Of a stretch of DNA of 64,000 bases, positions 48,701-59,800 are shown piece after piece (within the stretch, counting starts at the first letter, position 1; each line of letters starts with the position of its first letter). A program made the translations under genes and the position numbers. A model generated the notes under the pieces. That model made no database searches, was not told the origin of the DNA, and was given only the letters and a program-made list of their open reading frames with translations. This DNA is from Zoroaster sp. YZ-2022 (Eukaryota; Echinodermata; Asteroidea; Forcipulatida; Zoroasteridae), in contig CM055819.1 of the NCBI GenBank assembly GCA_029582265.1, positions 30,109,164 to 30,173,163 on the forward strand. The letters run 5' to 3'.

Positions 48701-50305
48701 CATATCTTTACTTTAATTCAAACTTAATTTTGTTTTCTTTATTCATGTGCGTTTCTCGTACACAGTTTATAGGGCCTATCGGTCTTTTTTATTATTTTTT
48801 TATCCTGGTTTCTTATTTCCCATTGTCGATGTTTAACAAAGCGTCAATTAAGTTGCACAAATTCCACAAATGCCTGCCCAATAATGAATTTGAATGTCAT
48901 TGACCCAATACGAGCCGCGAAAAGCTCCTGCGAATTTGAATTCTGTTCGAGTGGATTGTTAAATTGGATTGTTATTTTGTTTCAATCGCATGACGCAGGA
49001 GTACTATGGGCTACTGAAGATGAGAATGCCTAAGAATCTGCTCATTGTCAAACTACATTTTTCTGCCAGTGCAGGCGCGCAGACACACATTTGTCACGGG
49101 AGGGGCGGTGAATAATTTTGTGAAAACACTTTTAACGTGAAAATGGGGTCAAATATTTATTTTTATTTATTTTTATTTTTATTTTAAATAAACATGGGCC
49201 CAAAGAGGGGGGAGACTTCCCCCTTTGCCACTCCCAAGGGGTACCTGAAAATATTGATTGGGTCATTGGTGGTTGAATATATTCAACCATGCACCTGAAC
49301 CGGAACTTTTTTTCTGTCAAAACAATTGTCGAGGGTCCGTGGTTGCGGGACACTTTTAACTCCAGACTGTTTCAACAGAGAGATCAGTGTAGACTTGGTC
49401 ACACCGTCGCTGTCCCAGGGATGTATAGCTTGATCCACGATAAAAAAGGTAATTTGGTTGTTTAAGAAACACTTTTTAAGTAATATTTATTGCAAGTTTG
49501 TTGTATTTATTTTTGCTTTGGTTGTGTTTGTGTGTGGTTTACGTGTGGGAACTCTCTCATGTATTTGAATTGAATTGAAAATGAATGGAATTGGCTGGTA
49601 TAGTCTATTATACACATATAGTCTATTATACACATATAATTAGTATAATTCGACCAAAACTTGACCACTTCTCAATAAAATGGTCACTCTATGCGGGTTG
49701 ATGATAACATTATCCTCGGTCATCAGATGTGCTTTATTACTCTCTTAATGTAAAACATTTTCTTTTTTTCAACTTTTGATCTGCTAATTATTACAACCTA
49801 AAACTTAGTCATTGGGTAACCTAATTAGTAATTAGGTAAATCCCATTATTCTTTTGAAACATTTTTGAAGAAAAAAAATTATAATAAAATTTAAATTTCA
49901 CCAAAATTACCGATTTCACAATAGTAAACTTTATGCCAAAAGTGTCTGCTTGGGCAAGCTTACCTAATCACAAAGTTTTAGATTGTAATAATTAGCAGAT
50001 CAAAAGTTGAAAAATCGCTCCATTTTTGTACATGTTGCGCTAGGGCCAAGGATACGGAGGGAGTCCAGTGGTGCATTGGCCATGATTGGCCCTAGAAATA
50101 GTAGAATAGGGCTATAAAGCGGGGCAAAATTTTGCGACCAAACCGTTCCGACGCGCCTTGATCAAGGCTACATGGCCCCTTGCTTACGATTTAGGAACTG
50201 TCAAACATTATGAAGACATAATTTTCATATACTTACCTTGTTCTTGGAGCGTGTATACAGAAAGGAAGCTTGTACTGTACATGTAGTGCTACTAGAAATA
50301 ATGAC
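45785..50305 (+). repeat. Downstream flank of copy 5 (full length)
   Basis: The most complete downstream flank in the window, matching 3031 to about 7940. It holds the micro-ORF (45870-45965), a C run near 48328, the downstream-type 0.75-kb repeat (49015-49705) and the MITE at 49766-50014. It ends with tagaaataatgac at the DIRS border. No gene is supported. Confidence 0.65.
49766..50014. repeat. MITE with ~40-bp inverted ends (unit 5)
   Basis: Same element as 7401-7650: left tttcaacttttgatctgcta, right gcagatcaaaagttgaaaa. Internal indels differ slightly. Confidence 0.65.
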
Positions 50306-50435
50306 ATTATACTGCGTCCTCTTACGGCTCGAATCAATAGGCGTTCTCCTCTGACTACCGGCGATACACCACAGGCTTTAAAAAACTGAACTCCACTACC
50401 TGTCTTGCGCCCTGAACTCTGACCTCTTCTCATAA
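50306..50435 (+). repeat. DIRS left inverted terminal repeat
   Basis: Begins attatactgcgtcctcttac. From about 50340 it is complementary to 56705-56805 (for example cctgaactctgacctcttct against agaagaggtcagagttcagg). The outermost ~34 bases instead match the internal complementary region. Confidence 0.85.
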
Positions 50436-50510
50436 CTGCGGCGGGCGCCAAAACGTGTGTATGTTTAGCGGAGAAGAATATCTCTTTTTTCTCGACGGGA
50501 ACAGAGAATT

Positions 50511-52110
50511 ATGTCATCCATTGAAGATGAAAGGTACAGTAATATTTCAGGATCACGTTATGATATAAATAAATCCTGTGAAATTGTAGGTGGCGGTAAG
50601 AAAAAGGATCATCACAGTCACAGACTAACGTCAGGTCTGATTCACGCCTCCATTCTTTGGGTCGTGATGATGAGACAGGCCACACTTCACGCCTTCATGT
50701 TTTGAGTCGTGAAAGTGACCATGAGTATATTCCACGCCTCCATTCTAAGGGTCGTGGGCAATATCCAAGAGAGAGTGGGGTGTTTTCCAATCCCAATCCT
50801 GGTGCAGATGTTTTTTCTGAACAACAGTTAGCACGTTTGGAGAGCATGCAACAAAAACAGATGGATGTTTTTAAAAGTGCGCTACAAGACACCTTGCGAG
50901 ACATAAGAAGTTCAAGGTCAAGATCCATTTCACGATCGAGACCACGTAAGAGACAGGAGCGGAAGAGGAGACATCCCTCTACCTCTTCAAGTAGTTCATC
51001 CAACGAATGGCGATATAGAAGAAAAATACCTTCCCACATGTCTGATTCATCTTCGACCCCCAGCTCACAAAGTAGGGGGGTCCAGATCAGGAGGAAGTCT
51101 TGTCGGTTACGGCAAAAATATGAATGATGACGTGGGTGCTGAGGAAGAAGTGGTAAACGTCCCAGATAAAGATTTACCGAAGCCCTTTTCAGGGCTGGCG
51201 AACCCACACGAGGAGGTTAAAGGGACCTTGTTCGAGGATGAAGTGCTGAAGTGGTGGAAACAGCAGAGGACCCATGTTCTGGAACAGACCAAAAGGGATG
51301 AATTGCTGGAGGGTTTAAAACCTGACCCATCAGTTGAGGAGTATTTTAAGGCTCCAGATATGCCAAAGCCAATCAGGGCAACTATGAAGAAGACCAAATT
51401 CGAGGCTTGGAAGAGTGATAATTCAGTTTGGTCGATTCAAGAGGACCTACTTCGAGCCTCCATCCCGCTTATGAAAGCAGTGGAAAAGATACAGAGTATG
51501 CCAGATGAGTTGCGAGAAGTTAAAACTCTGTTAACATCTTCAGGCAGCCTTTTGGGTTCAGCCATACAGCGAGTGTCTATTTTCAGACAGCGACACGCAG
51601 ACCCCTTCATTAAAGAAGGGTACCTCCGAGACGTGACTCCGTCAATGAGCTGTATTCTGGGAGATGAATGGGCCCAGGAAGAGGAAAAGCTCAACAAGGT
51701 GACACAAAAAGTGGTGAAAAACACGTTGAGCACCAGTACGAAGCCGAAATCGTCTTCCAAAGATAGAGGTTCTTTCAAGAAATTTTCGAGCTACAACAAA
51801 GACACCTCATACAGCCGGAACAAAGGCTTCAACAACAGAAGCCAATATCATCGCAAGCCCTTCAATTCTAGCGGGCATGGTCGGTCTGGACAGAGTCATG
51901 ATTCTTTTCGTTCTGAATCAAAAGGAAAAGAGCAGTACCAGACAAAAAAGTATCAAAAAACTAAGTGGCAATCCACAAGACACCAAAGTACAAAAAGGGC
52001 CCGATTTGGTAAACTACTATGGGCATCACTATGCAGGCAGAATAAAAAATTATCTTTCCGAATGGGAAAAGCTAACCAACGACCCTTTTATTCTCCAATC
52101 AGTACCGTAG
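50511..52110 (+). pseudogene. DIRS gag-like ORF (broken)
   Basis: Three successive frames replace each other: 50511-50705, 50657-51127 and 51120 onward. Early parts are rich in Ser/Arg (SRSRSISRSRPRKRQERKRR). The middle is acidic with KDLPKPFSGLANPHEE, and the end is basic and Tyr/Asn/Gly-rich (SRNKGFNNRSQYHRKPFNSS), like the nucleic-acid-binding part of DIRS Gag. A one-base shift at the G run near 51076 breaks the junction with the second frame. A further frame change near 52000-52110 leads into the RT-containing reading frame. Confidence 0.7.
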
Positions 52111-53061
52111 TAGGTTACCAAATCGAGTGGGTGTATCAGCCGTGGCAGATAAAGGTGCCAAAACAGTTTCGCATGAACGAGAAACAGCAAAAAAGTTACA
52201 CAAGACGAAATACACAATATGCTAAAGAAAGGAGCAATAATGCAAGTGGAGGATTGCCCCGATTAATTTATCTCCACGATCTTTGTCATACCCAAGAAGT
52301 TGGGGGGATTCCGTCCCGTTTTCAACTTAAAGAGACTCAATCGGTTCATCAAATCCGAGCACTTCAAAATGGAATCAGTGAGCATGGTCAAACAATTGAT
52401 TCAGAAAGATGATTGGATGGTCTCCATCGATCTGAAGGATGCCTATTTTATGATTCCAATTTGGCCAGAGCACAGGAAATTCCTGAGGTTCAAATGGGAA
52501 GACAAGTTACTGGAGTTTCAAGTGGTTCCGTTTGGTTTGAAGTCAGCTCCTCGCCTATTCACAAAACTCATGAAACCGGTCATTTCTAACCTACGATAGA
52601 GGTCAATGAAGTTTATCATTTACCTGGACGACCTACTCCTGATAGCTCAGTCCGAGAAAGAATGTCATATCCAGAAACAATACATTCTACAATTATTCGA
52701 GAAGCTGGGTCTGTTAGTAAATTGGGAGAAATCTCAGTTGGTCCCATGTCACAAGATTCTTTTTCTCGGGCACATGATAGATTCCCACAGCATGACGTTG
52801 AGCCTCCCAGAAGAGAAGGTCAATCATCTGGAAAGTTTGTGCAAACAAACAATTAAAAAAAGCCTCAGATAACAGCAGAATTAAAACTTTGGCCAGCATA
52901 CTGGGGAAAATGAACGCAACAGCAGAAGACGTCGTTCCACAGCACCAATATTTTTCAGAGCCTTACAAGCAGACTTAATTCCAATAGTCCAGAAAGACCC
53001 GTCCTACCAGAGTCGGGTGAATTTGTCCGAAGCGAGTGTTCAAGAGCTTCAGTGGTGGGCA
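52108..53061 (+). pseudogene. DIRS reverse transcriptase (broken)
   Basis: RT motifs occur in order: PKKLGGFRPVFNLKRLN, motif A SIDLKDAYF, motif B FQVVPFGLKSAPRLF, motif C FIIYLDDLLLIA (catalytic DD), then GLLVNWEKSQL and LGHMID. An in-frame TAA near 52264 and TAG at 52597-52599 interrupt it, and further stops or shifts follow after 52870. The 3' part continues to ELQWWA, where the hAT element interrupts before RNase H. Not functional. Confidence 0.8.
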
Positions 53062-53130
53062 CAACGGCGGATCCAGGGGGGGGCCAACGGGGGCCATGGC
53101 CCCCCCCAAAAAACCGAAGCTGTACGCCCC

Positions 53131-53165
<35 letters not shown>

Positions 53166-53890
53166 GGAAAAAGAGAGACAAAACAAAACCCCACAACTTT
53201 ACGCCCCCTCCTTGTGCAGTTAAGTCTTGCTTATACGTTCAGCTTTTGTTAAAGTATGCAAATTACAACACACTGATTGGCTACATGAATGTGTTCATAA
53301 TCCTACTCACGATCCAACATTGCCACAAAATTTGCAATGGTAGTTTGTGCAGTTAAGCCAAGCTGCATTAGACGAGGCGTACACGGTGATTGTATGCATG
53401 GCTTATGCACACGCGACTGGTTGTGTGGGGTTTCCTGGATATTAGGTGAGCCATGCAACGTCCGCAATGTAGGCCTACGTTTAGACTTGGCGCGAACATC
53501 GCGTGCATAAAACGCATTTCAATCTTGTGAGTACGAGCAGGAGCAGTGACTTGAAAGATTCGTCTTCCATCGTCATATGAGCAGTAAGTATCAACGTAAA
53601 ATACAGTGGGCTGTTTTGCAGCACTGTGTAGATTACACAATAATGTATGTACATACCATAACACTCTGGGGACTCCATGCGGGCACCAGCCTAACCCAGA
53701 TGAGTGGCCATATCTTAAAACATGTCAATGATTGTTTTTCTGAAAATCTACCCTTTTGTAGAAAGGATCAATTTTGATCAATAATAACTGCCGTTAATTC
53801 CAGAGTTCTGTGTCATCAATGGATTATTTCAGGCGGCTTTATTTAAACATTAATTTGCATTAATAACTTTTACAACTTGCACACTCCAAG

Positions 53891-54055
53891 GTGGAGCGTA
53901 CCCTGACTGCTTTGCGTTCAACCATGAGAGAGGATCGCCTGGAGTCTCTCATCCTCCTTCAAGCTCATCGTGACCGTCTCCCAACCACCACTCGGGTTAT
54001 TGAGTACTTCGCCACAAGCGGTGTCCATCGATTGAACTTTAGTTTCTTGCTTTAA
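53891..54055 (+). pseudogene. hAT transposase dimerisation-domain remnant
   Basis: A 54-codon frame reads VERTLTALRSTMREDRLESL followed by ILLQAHRDRLP and ends at TAA. The spacing of LRSTM, EDRL and the hydrophobic LILL matches the C-terminal hAT dimerisation domain. Everything upstream is missing or scrambled. It is a different family from the relic at 24101-24941. Confidence 0.65.
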
Positions 54056-54204
54056 CTGATTGTTGTTGTTTCCTCCAATCGCCACATTTTGCCATACAGG
54101 TATTTCAACGACCATTATAGGGCTTATATACAGTGGAAAAAGCTAATCTATTTATGAATAATATTTGTCCGCTCAGAGCAACCAGAAGCTAAGCATTTCC
54201 GGAA

Positions 54205-54280
54205 ACCCTGCATTAGTCAAGTGGTTAGACCGCAGGACCTAGCCTACAATCACAAGGTTGCGGGTTCAAATCCAAAGCTT
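54205..54280 (+). repeat. tRNA-derived SINE-like segment inside the nested hAT
   Basis: The A-box-like tagtcaagtggttaga and B-box ggttcaaatcc (54263-54273) are spaced as in a tRNA, and aaggttgcgggttcaaatcc looks like a variable loop and T arm. The 3' half of the T stem does not pair, so a functional tRNA is unlikely. Confidence 0.5.
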
Positions 54281-54432
54281 ATCACTGAAATTTCATACTA
54301 AATCAAGTATTGTCGTCTAGACCCACAAAACAAACAAACCCCACCAGAAACGTTTTGCGCTCGCAAATACGCCCCTCCACTGAGCATTTGGTCCCCCTAA
54401 ACTTTGGGCCTAGATCCGCCGTTGGGTGGGCA

Positions 54433-55434
54433 CAGTGCCTTCACCAGTGGAACGGGAAACCATTAATGCTACCACACCCCGAGTTAACAATAACATCGGA
54501 TGCGTCGACCCAGGGTTGGGGTGCCCACTGCGGGTCGATAGAGACAGGGGGACGATGGTCTCTAGCCGAGAAGGAACACCACATAAATTATCTGGAACTA
54601 CTTGCATCCTTCCTAGCCCTTCAAACCTTTGCAGTGAACAAGAAGTGCCATGTAAAGCTGCGTCTAGACAATTCAACAGCAATAGCATATATCAAGCACA
54701 AAGGGGGGACACATACCTCCAGCCTATCACACCTAGCAATACAGATGTGGAAATGGTGCATGCAAAAGGAGATCACACTTACTGCTTATCATGCCCCAGG
54801 GATAGACAACGTTGGCATTGCAGACTTCCAGTCACGAGTGTTTGTAGACAGGATGGAGTGGATGTTACATCCCAAGATATTCTCACAACTGTGCAATCAA
54901 CTACAGTTTCATCCCACAATAGACCTGTTTGCATCGAGGCTAAATCATCAGACGCCTCGTTATGTGGCATGGAAGCCAGACCCAGGGGCATTGGCGATCG
55001 ATGCTTTCTTGATGGGTTGGACGAACGAACGAGCATATGCATTTGCGCCCTTTTGTCTCTTAGCACAAGTGTTGAAGAAAACAGAGATAGACGAAACGAC
55101 CATCTTGGTGGTGGCACCAACATGGACAACCCAAGTATGGTACCCCATGTTACTAGAGTTGGCAATAACACAGCCAATCCTGCTTCCTCAGTGGGAAGAC
55201 AGTCTAACTCAACCACATTCAGGCCAGCCTCACCCATTGAACAGTTCCCTTCATCTAGCAGTGTGGCTGCTTTCCGGAGACGTTTCCAAGCGAAAGGGTT
55301 TTCGCAAAAAGTTGCTCAAGTCATGCTTGACAGTTGCAGATCATCAACTCACAAACAATATCAATCAGCATGGGCAGCTTGGTGTAGCTGGTGTCATAGA
55401 AGATGATTATTTGATCCAGTTTCAGCACCTATAA
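54433..55434 (+). pseudogene. DIRS RNase H plus methyltransferase-like domain
   Basis: The frame is open to 55434. RNase H motifs appear as TITSDASTQGWG, INYLELLASFLAL, RLDNSTAIAYI and PGIDNVGIADFQSR, supplying the expected acidic residues. A second block with HPTIDLFASRLNHQTPRYV, WKPDPGALAIDAF and APTWTTQVWYP corresponds to the DAM/methyltransferase-like domain that follows RNase H in DIRS elements. This portion is the best preserved part, but it has lost continuity with the RT because of the nested hAT. Confidence 0.8.
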
Positions 55435-56282
55435 CTGAAATTGTATAATTCTTGGTAGCCTGTGAAAAGGACAAAGGTTTAAGTTACAGATCCCTTGGAG
55501 TCTACAGATCTGCCATTTCCCTGTACCATCAACCAATAGGGGGTATGCCTGTAGGACAGTCAGCAGATGTTTGTCAGTTAATGAAAGGTTTTTTCAATCG
55601 AAATCCACCAAGACCAAAGTATGCACTGACTTAGGAGGTAGACCAAGTATTGCTATTTATCAAAGACCTTCCACCTAATGATAGTCTGTCATTGAAAGTG
55701 CTTACCCTAAAGGCCGTGTTACTTTTAGGCCTGGTAACTCTAGGAAGAGTATAATCCTTGGTGAATATTGACATTAAGGACTTGTCTGTATCACAAAGCT
55801 GTTTGAGATTCATTCCAACCAAACTACACAAGCAGAATAGACCAGGGAATAATATTAGGACTGTAATCATAGAATCATATGAAGATAAACGGATTTGCCC
55901 AGTGTACACCGTCTCCAAATATTTGACGAGAACGAGTATCAGACGAGGGACGGAGACACAATTGTTCATTAGTCACTTGAAACCACATAAAGTGGTTTCT
56001 TCGACGATAAGTGGTTGGATGGTCGAAATGCTAGGCTTGGCGGGCATAGACACTGAGAAGTTCAAAGCACATTCAACAAGAGGTGCAGCTGCATATTGTT
56101 CTCACAAACTGGGAGTAGCCTTAAGGGACATATTAGAAACTGCTGGTTGGTCTTCTAATTCGACCTTCAGTCAATTTTATCATAGGCCTACAGCAACCTC
56201 AGTGGTTGCAAAGGCTGTCCTTGGTGGGGTGGCTTCAAAGTCGCCTATTGATTCGAGCCGTAAGAGGACGCAGTATAATTAA
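55190..56282 (+). pseudogene. DIRS tyrosine recombinase (stops in frame)
   Basis: Lies in another frame, overlapping the end of the RNase H frame as usual in DIRS. The N-terminal core-binding part includes SSTHKQYQSAWAAWCSWC. The catalytic part keeps HSTRGAAAYCSHK (HxxR at 56070-56081) and AGWSSNSTFSQFYHRP with the nucleophile Tyr at 56178-56180. In-frame stops occur near 55405, 55447, 55633 and 55752. The recombinase would integrate a circular intermediate, which explains the absence of target duplication. Confidence 0.85.
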
Positions 56283-56351
56283 TGATTATGCGAGGGTACT
56301 TACCTGAAGTATAATCGTGATTATACAAGTCCTCTGGAGGTGAGAATCAAT
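56243..56351 (+). repeat. DIRS internal complementary region
   Basis: The first ~37 bases complement the left end of the element (attcgagccgtaagaggacg against cgtcctcttacggctcgaat). The following ~75 complement 56795-56870 (taatgattatgcgagggtac against gtaccctcgcataatcatta). It overlaps the recombinase 3' end and is thought to template the circular junction during DIRS replication. Confidence 0.9.
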
Positions 56352-56704
56352 TCCCACCCAGTATTGCAAGTTATTGTACTTGTAAAGTTCCCTAGCCCTT
56401 GTTTCTCACCTTCAAGTTTTGAACTTGAGATATTAGAGTAGTTATACCGATATGGTATTTTTTTGCACATATTGAGATTTATTGTGCTATTGTTTACTTG
56501 TTCTATAGTTAATCTTGTTGTATTTTGAACCAGTTTGTTAAGTGGTTTATATATCGAGTTGTGATATATGCCTTGCTGTTATTGTTTGGATGTTTCTAAA
56601 CTGTTTTATCAATTTTATTTATGCATGTAGAATGAAATTTAACCCACCCTGTAGCTGTCACTCTTGAGTTTGTTGTTGGGTGACCCTCCCAATGAACAGA
56701 GCCT
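56352..56704 (+). other. DIRS 3' noncoding segment
   Basis: AT-rich, without an ORF of note, between the internal complementary region and the right terminal repeat. No other feature is visible. Confidence 0.6.
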
Positions 56705-56870
56705 TATGAGAAGAGGTCAGAGTTCAGGGCGCAAGACAGGTAGTGGAGTTCAGTTTTTTTAAAGCCTGGTGTACCGCCGGTAGTCAGAGGAGAACGCCTA
56801 TTGATTCTCATCTCCAGAGGACTTGTATAATCACGATTATACTTCAGGTAAGTACCCTCGCATAATCATT
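56705..56870 (+). repeat. DIRS right inverted terminal repeat and extension
   Basis: Positions 56705-56805 pair with the left repeat. The outer ~65 bases, ending ctcgcataatcatt, pair with the internal complementary region. Confidence 0.85.
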
Positions 56871-59800
56871 AATTTCGTCTGTTTCTGGGGACTTCCCCTG
56901 GCTAAAATATAGGCTGGTTCCTAAGTAAGATTCGCTCCTACGCCTGGCGTATCTTACTGATGTACGTCGGGGAACCTTCCAGATAGAGCTTGTTTCACTT
57001 GGTCCAAGCAAGAGAGGGGGCCCTTTCGTTTTTGCATTATTTATTACCTCCGGCGACGTACGTCGGATCATGGAGGAAGAAAGCTCTTCCTCCATGGTCG
57101 GATGTTGACACTCTAAGGAAATTTCTAAGGAAATAAAAAAAATAGCAAATTTAAGGAAATCTCATTAGTTCTAAGGAAATTAAATTAAATAATGTTGCAT
57201 GAGAATTAAAAATTATTATAGCGCAACCGTACCTCTGAAACTAGACTAGCAGTAAGCGCACCTAGCACGGGCGCAGACACAGGCAGCCAATTTCGTTGCT
57301 AATAAGTAGAACCGATGGGGGCGCACTAATGACCTATTCATTTATAAACTATGTCAATGTTCAGGAAACGTTGGTGGCTCAGCAGGTTAGTTGTACGGAT
57401 GTCACGTCGGAGAACCTGTTTCAAAATCCAGAGATTTAAAAAAAAAAAAAAAAATTATATTTATTACCAAAAATTTCTACGTGTATAGCATAATCAAATA
57501 GGTAAATGAAAAATTGAAAAAGCTCTACTTGGCGGAGGTTTGCGCTCTGAGAGTGCTTTTCTATTTGTTTATTATGCCATCTAGTAAATAGGATAGTAAG
57601 TTCATTTGTAAAACAATTATTTTCACAAAAGATACAATAATATACAATAGTAAACTAAAAATACAAGAGTGGAGACGACCATACACGTTCAAAAAAATGT
57701 TTTAAATGAACATTCACACCAACAGCCATCGGTGTAATCAGACCCACCTAAATATTGCCCTTTGAGAAGAAAACAATAATGTTTAAAGCTTCCTGGAGAA
57801 ACATGTTTAATAATAAGGCGACTAATATTGTTTTTCTTCTAAAAACATCTGAACCCCCTTTCAAAACCCTATCCCCTGCCGTCAACACCACCGCCCTTGC
57901 CTTCTGCTGCATGCTGAACAAAGGCGTGCGACCGTTTTTTGTTTTGTTTTTTCAAACCACTGGCCTGGCAGCTATTTTTTTCTGCAGTACACTTCGTCAA
58001 TGGCTTAGAAATTGGCATAGAAATCTACGACAAATCGACTTGCATGGTGGTCTAGTTAAGTGGTTAGAACGCTCGCCTTGCAAGCTAGAAGTAACGAGAT
58101 TAAGATTAAGTTTTTCAACATTTTCATTTTTCTTTTTTATATACATTTTTTAACTATAAAATTTATTTAGAAGCAAAATAAAGCCAAATAAATCATTTCC
58201 ATTATACAAATTCATACAGTGGATGAAGTGTACTGCAGAAAAAATCGCGACCTGCTGGAATTGATATACACTGAAAACCCAGCCGCGGGGAGCATCGAAC
58301 ACGCCCACATTTTAAATTAACTACGGATCCCCAATACTGACAAAACGCGCCTGAAATGGTTTGTATGCCTCTGTTTTAATGCGGGTATCAAACATCCATT
58401 GAATTATTTAATGTCTTAGGTGCTATCGTTTCAGTAAAATTTAATACAGTAGACCTATCATTATTTCCCAAATTTTATTTCTGTCATCCGAAGACAGCAA
58501 TTTCACATTGGAATTTTTATGTATTTTTTGGTTTGCCCCTTTCCTTTGTTTGTTTGTTTGTTGGTGTCGTTGGGGTGTTTGTTGGGGTGTTTGTTTGTTT
58601 GTTTCTGTCTGTCTCTTTTGTTGTTTGTTTGTCAGTTTGATTATCTCCAGAGCCTATTTGTTGTTTTTTCTGCTTGTATTGTCATTGTTATTAACTGTAA
58701 TTTATAACGTATTTTTAATATGCATGTATTCATTTTTATGAATTTTGTGAGTTCCTTCTTCTTCTTTCGTATGATGATGAGCACCTTAGAGTGCTAGTAG
58801 CTGCATACATCGGTTTGATGACATTAGTTGAAACAGGGTGGACCACGTGAAGGTTGTCATCTCCCACCCCTGTGAGTTCCTAAACTGCTTATACATTATG
58901 ATCTAATAAAATACAAACAAATAATAACTAGGCTATATTGTTGGCGCTGAGAGAGCCAATCGACAGTGTTTTGGTTCACTTTTTTTTTCTTTTTGTTGTT
59001 GTTGCATATGTTCATATTGTAGCAATTATATTATTATATCCATGTTATGCTCTAAATTATTTGCAAATGTGTATCTAAATATCTAATATTGTTGTATGAT
59101 GTACCTGCTCAGTGTAAGTCCATGATTGGCTTATAATCCCTTCGGTTTATACGGTTACTTCTCGACTAGCCTATTTTGCATAGTTCCGATCCGCGTCGCT
59201 GGTTTGACTACCACAAAACAATTGTACAGTTTATACCAATTGTTAAAGAAAAGAAAGGTAGAGGATTCTCTGATATTGTTGTTACGTAAGAAAAGAAAAG
59301 ATGAGAATGCCTAAGAATCTGCTCATTGTCAAACTGCATTGTTCTGCCAGTGCAGGCGCGCAGAAAGAAATTTGTCAAGGGAGGGGCGGTGAACATTTTT
59401 GTGAGAAAAAGTAGTCCCGTGAAATTTTTGCCTGGAAAACATTTTGGTTGAGATCACAAAACAACTACCCTCCCCACTTTTAATGGTGAAAATGGGGTCA
59501 AATATTTATTTTTTATTTATTGTTATTTTTATTTTAAATAAAAATGGGCCCAAAGAGGGGGGAGACCGCCCCCTTCGCCACTCCCAAGGTGTCTGAATAT
59601 ATCGATTGGGTCATTAGTTATTGAATAAGTACCGGAACTTTTTTTCTGTCATTACAATATATATAGAGAGAGAGATAGGTGCCGTGGTTGTGCAACACTT
59701 TCTAACTCCGGGTTGTTTTCAACAGATACATCAGTGTAAACTTTGTCACACCGCTGCTGTCCCAGGGACCCCGATAACAAGGTAATTTATTCGTTTAAGA

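Larger units (their letters stand above)
53062..54424 (+). mobile_element. hAT transposon relic nested in the DIRS element
   Basis: Ends caacggcggatccagg and cctagatccgccgttg are inverted repeats of the common hAT type. Both borders carry ggtgggca (53054-53061 and 54425-54432), an 8-bp target duplication inside the DIRS RT/RNase H region. The 1363-bp element includes a G/C-rich end, an A run of about 30 (53134-53162), a transposase C-terminal remnant and a tRNA-like retroposon. It inserted after the DIRS element arrived. Confidence 0.9.
50306..56870 (+). mobile_element. DIRS-type tyrosine-recombinase retrotransposon, full length, degenerate
   Basis: Order is left inverted terminal repeat, gag-like region, reverse transcriptase, RNase H, methyltransferase-like domain, tyrosine recombinase, internal complementary region and right terminal repeat. 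The outer arms pair: 50340-50435 with 56705-56805. The internal complementary region (56243-56351) is the reverse complement of the right end joined to the left end, which is the hallmark of DIRS elements. There is no target duplication; the paralogous empty site gac/aatttcg is at 27232/27233. Multiple stops, frameshifts and a nested hAT make it inactive. Without the hAT it is about 5.2 kb. Confidence 0.92.

Noticed and set aside
50695..51207. 170-codon minus-strand ORF in the DIRS gag region
   Set aside because: Antisense to the Ser/Arg-rich gag frame; biased composition keeps the opposite frame open.
53017..53356. Lys-rich ORFs around 53130
   Set aside because: They come from a run of about 30 A at the end region of the nested hAT element.
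54205..54280. Functional tRNA gene
   Set aside because: A and B boxes are present, but the T stem and acceptor stem do not pair, so a SINE-like remnant is preferred.
54426..55406. 326-codon ORF overlapping DIRS RNase H in another frame
   Set aside because: Only its last part (from about 55190) is recombinase coding; the rest is a shadow of the RNase H/methyltransferase frame and lacks domain features.
57755..58153. 132-codon ORF in the upstream flank of copy 6
   Set aside because: It crosses an insertion, a TIR element and a T-rich tract; sister units do not keep the frame and no domain is recognisable.
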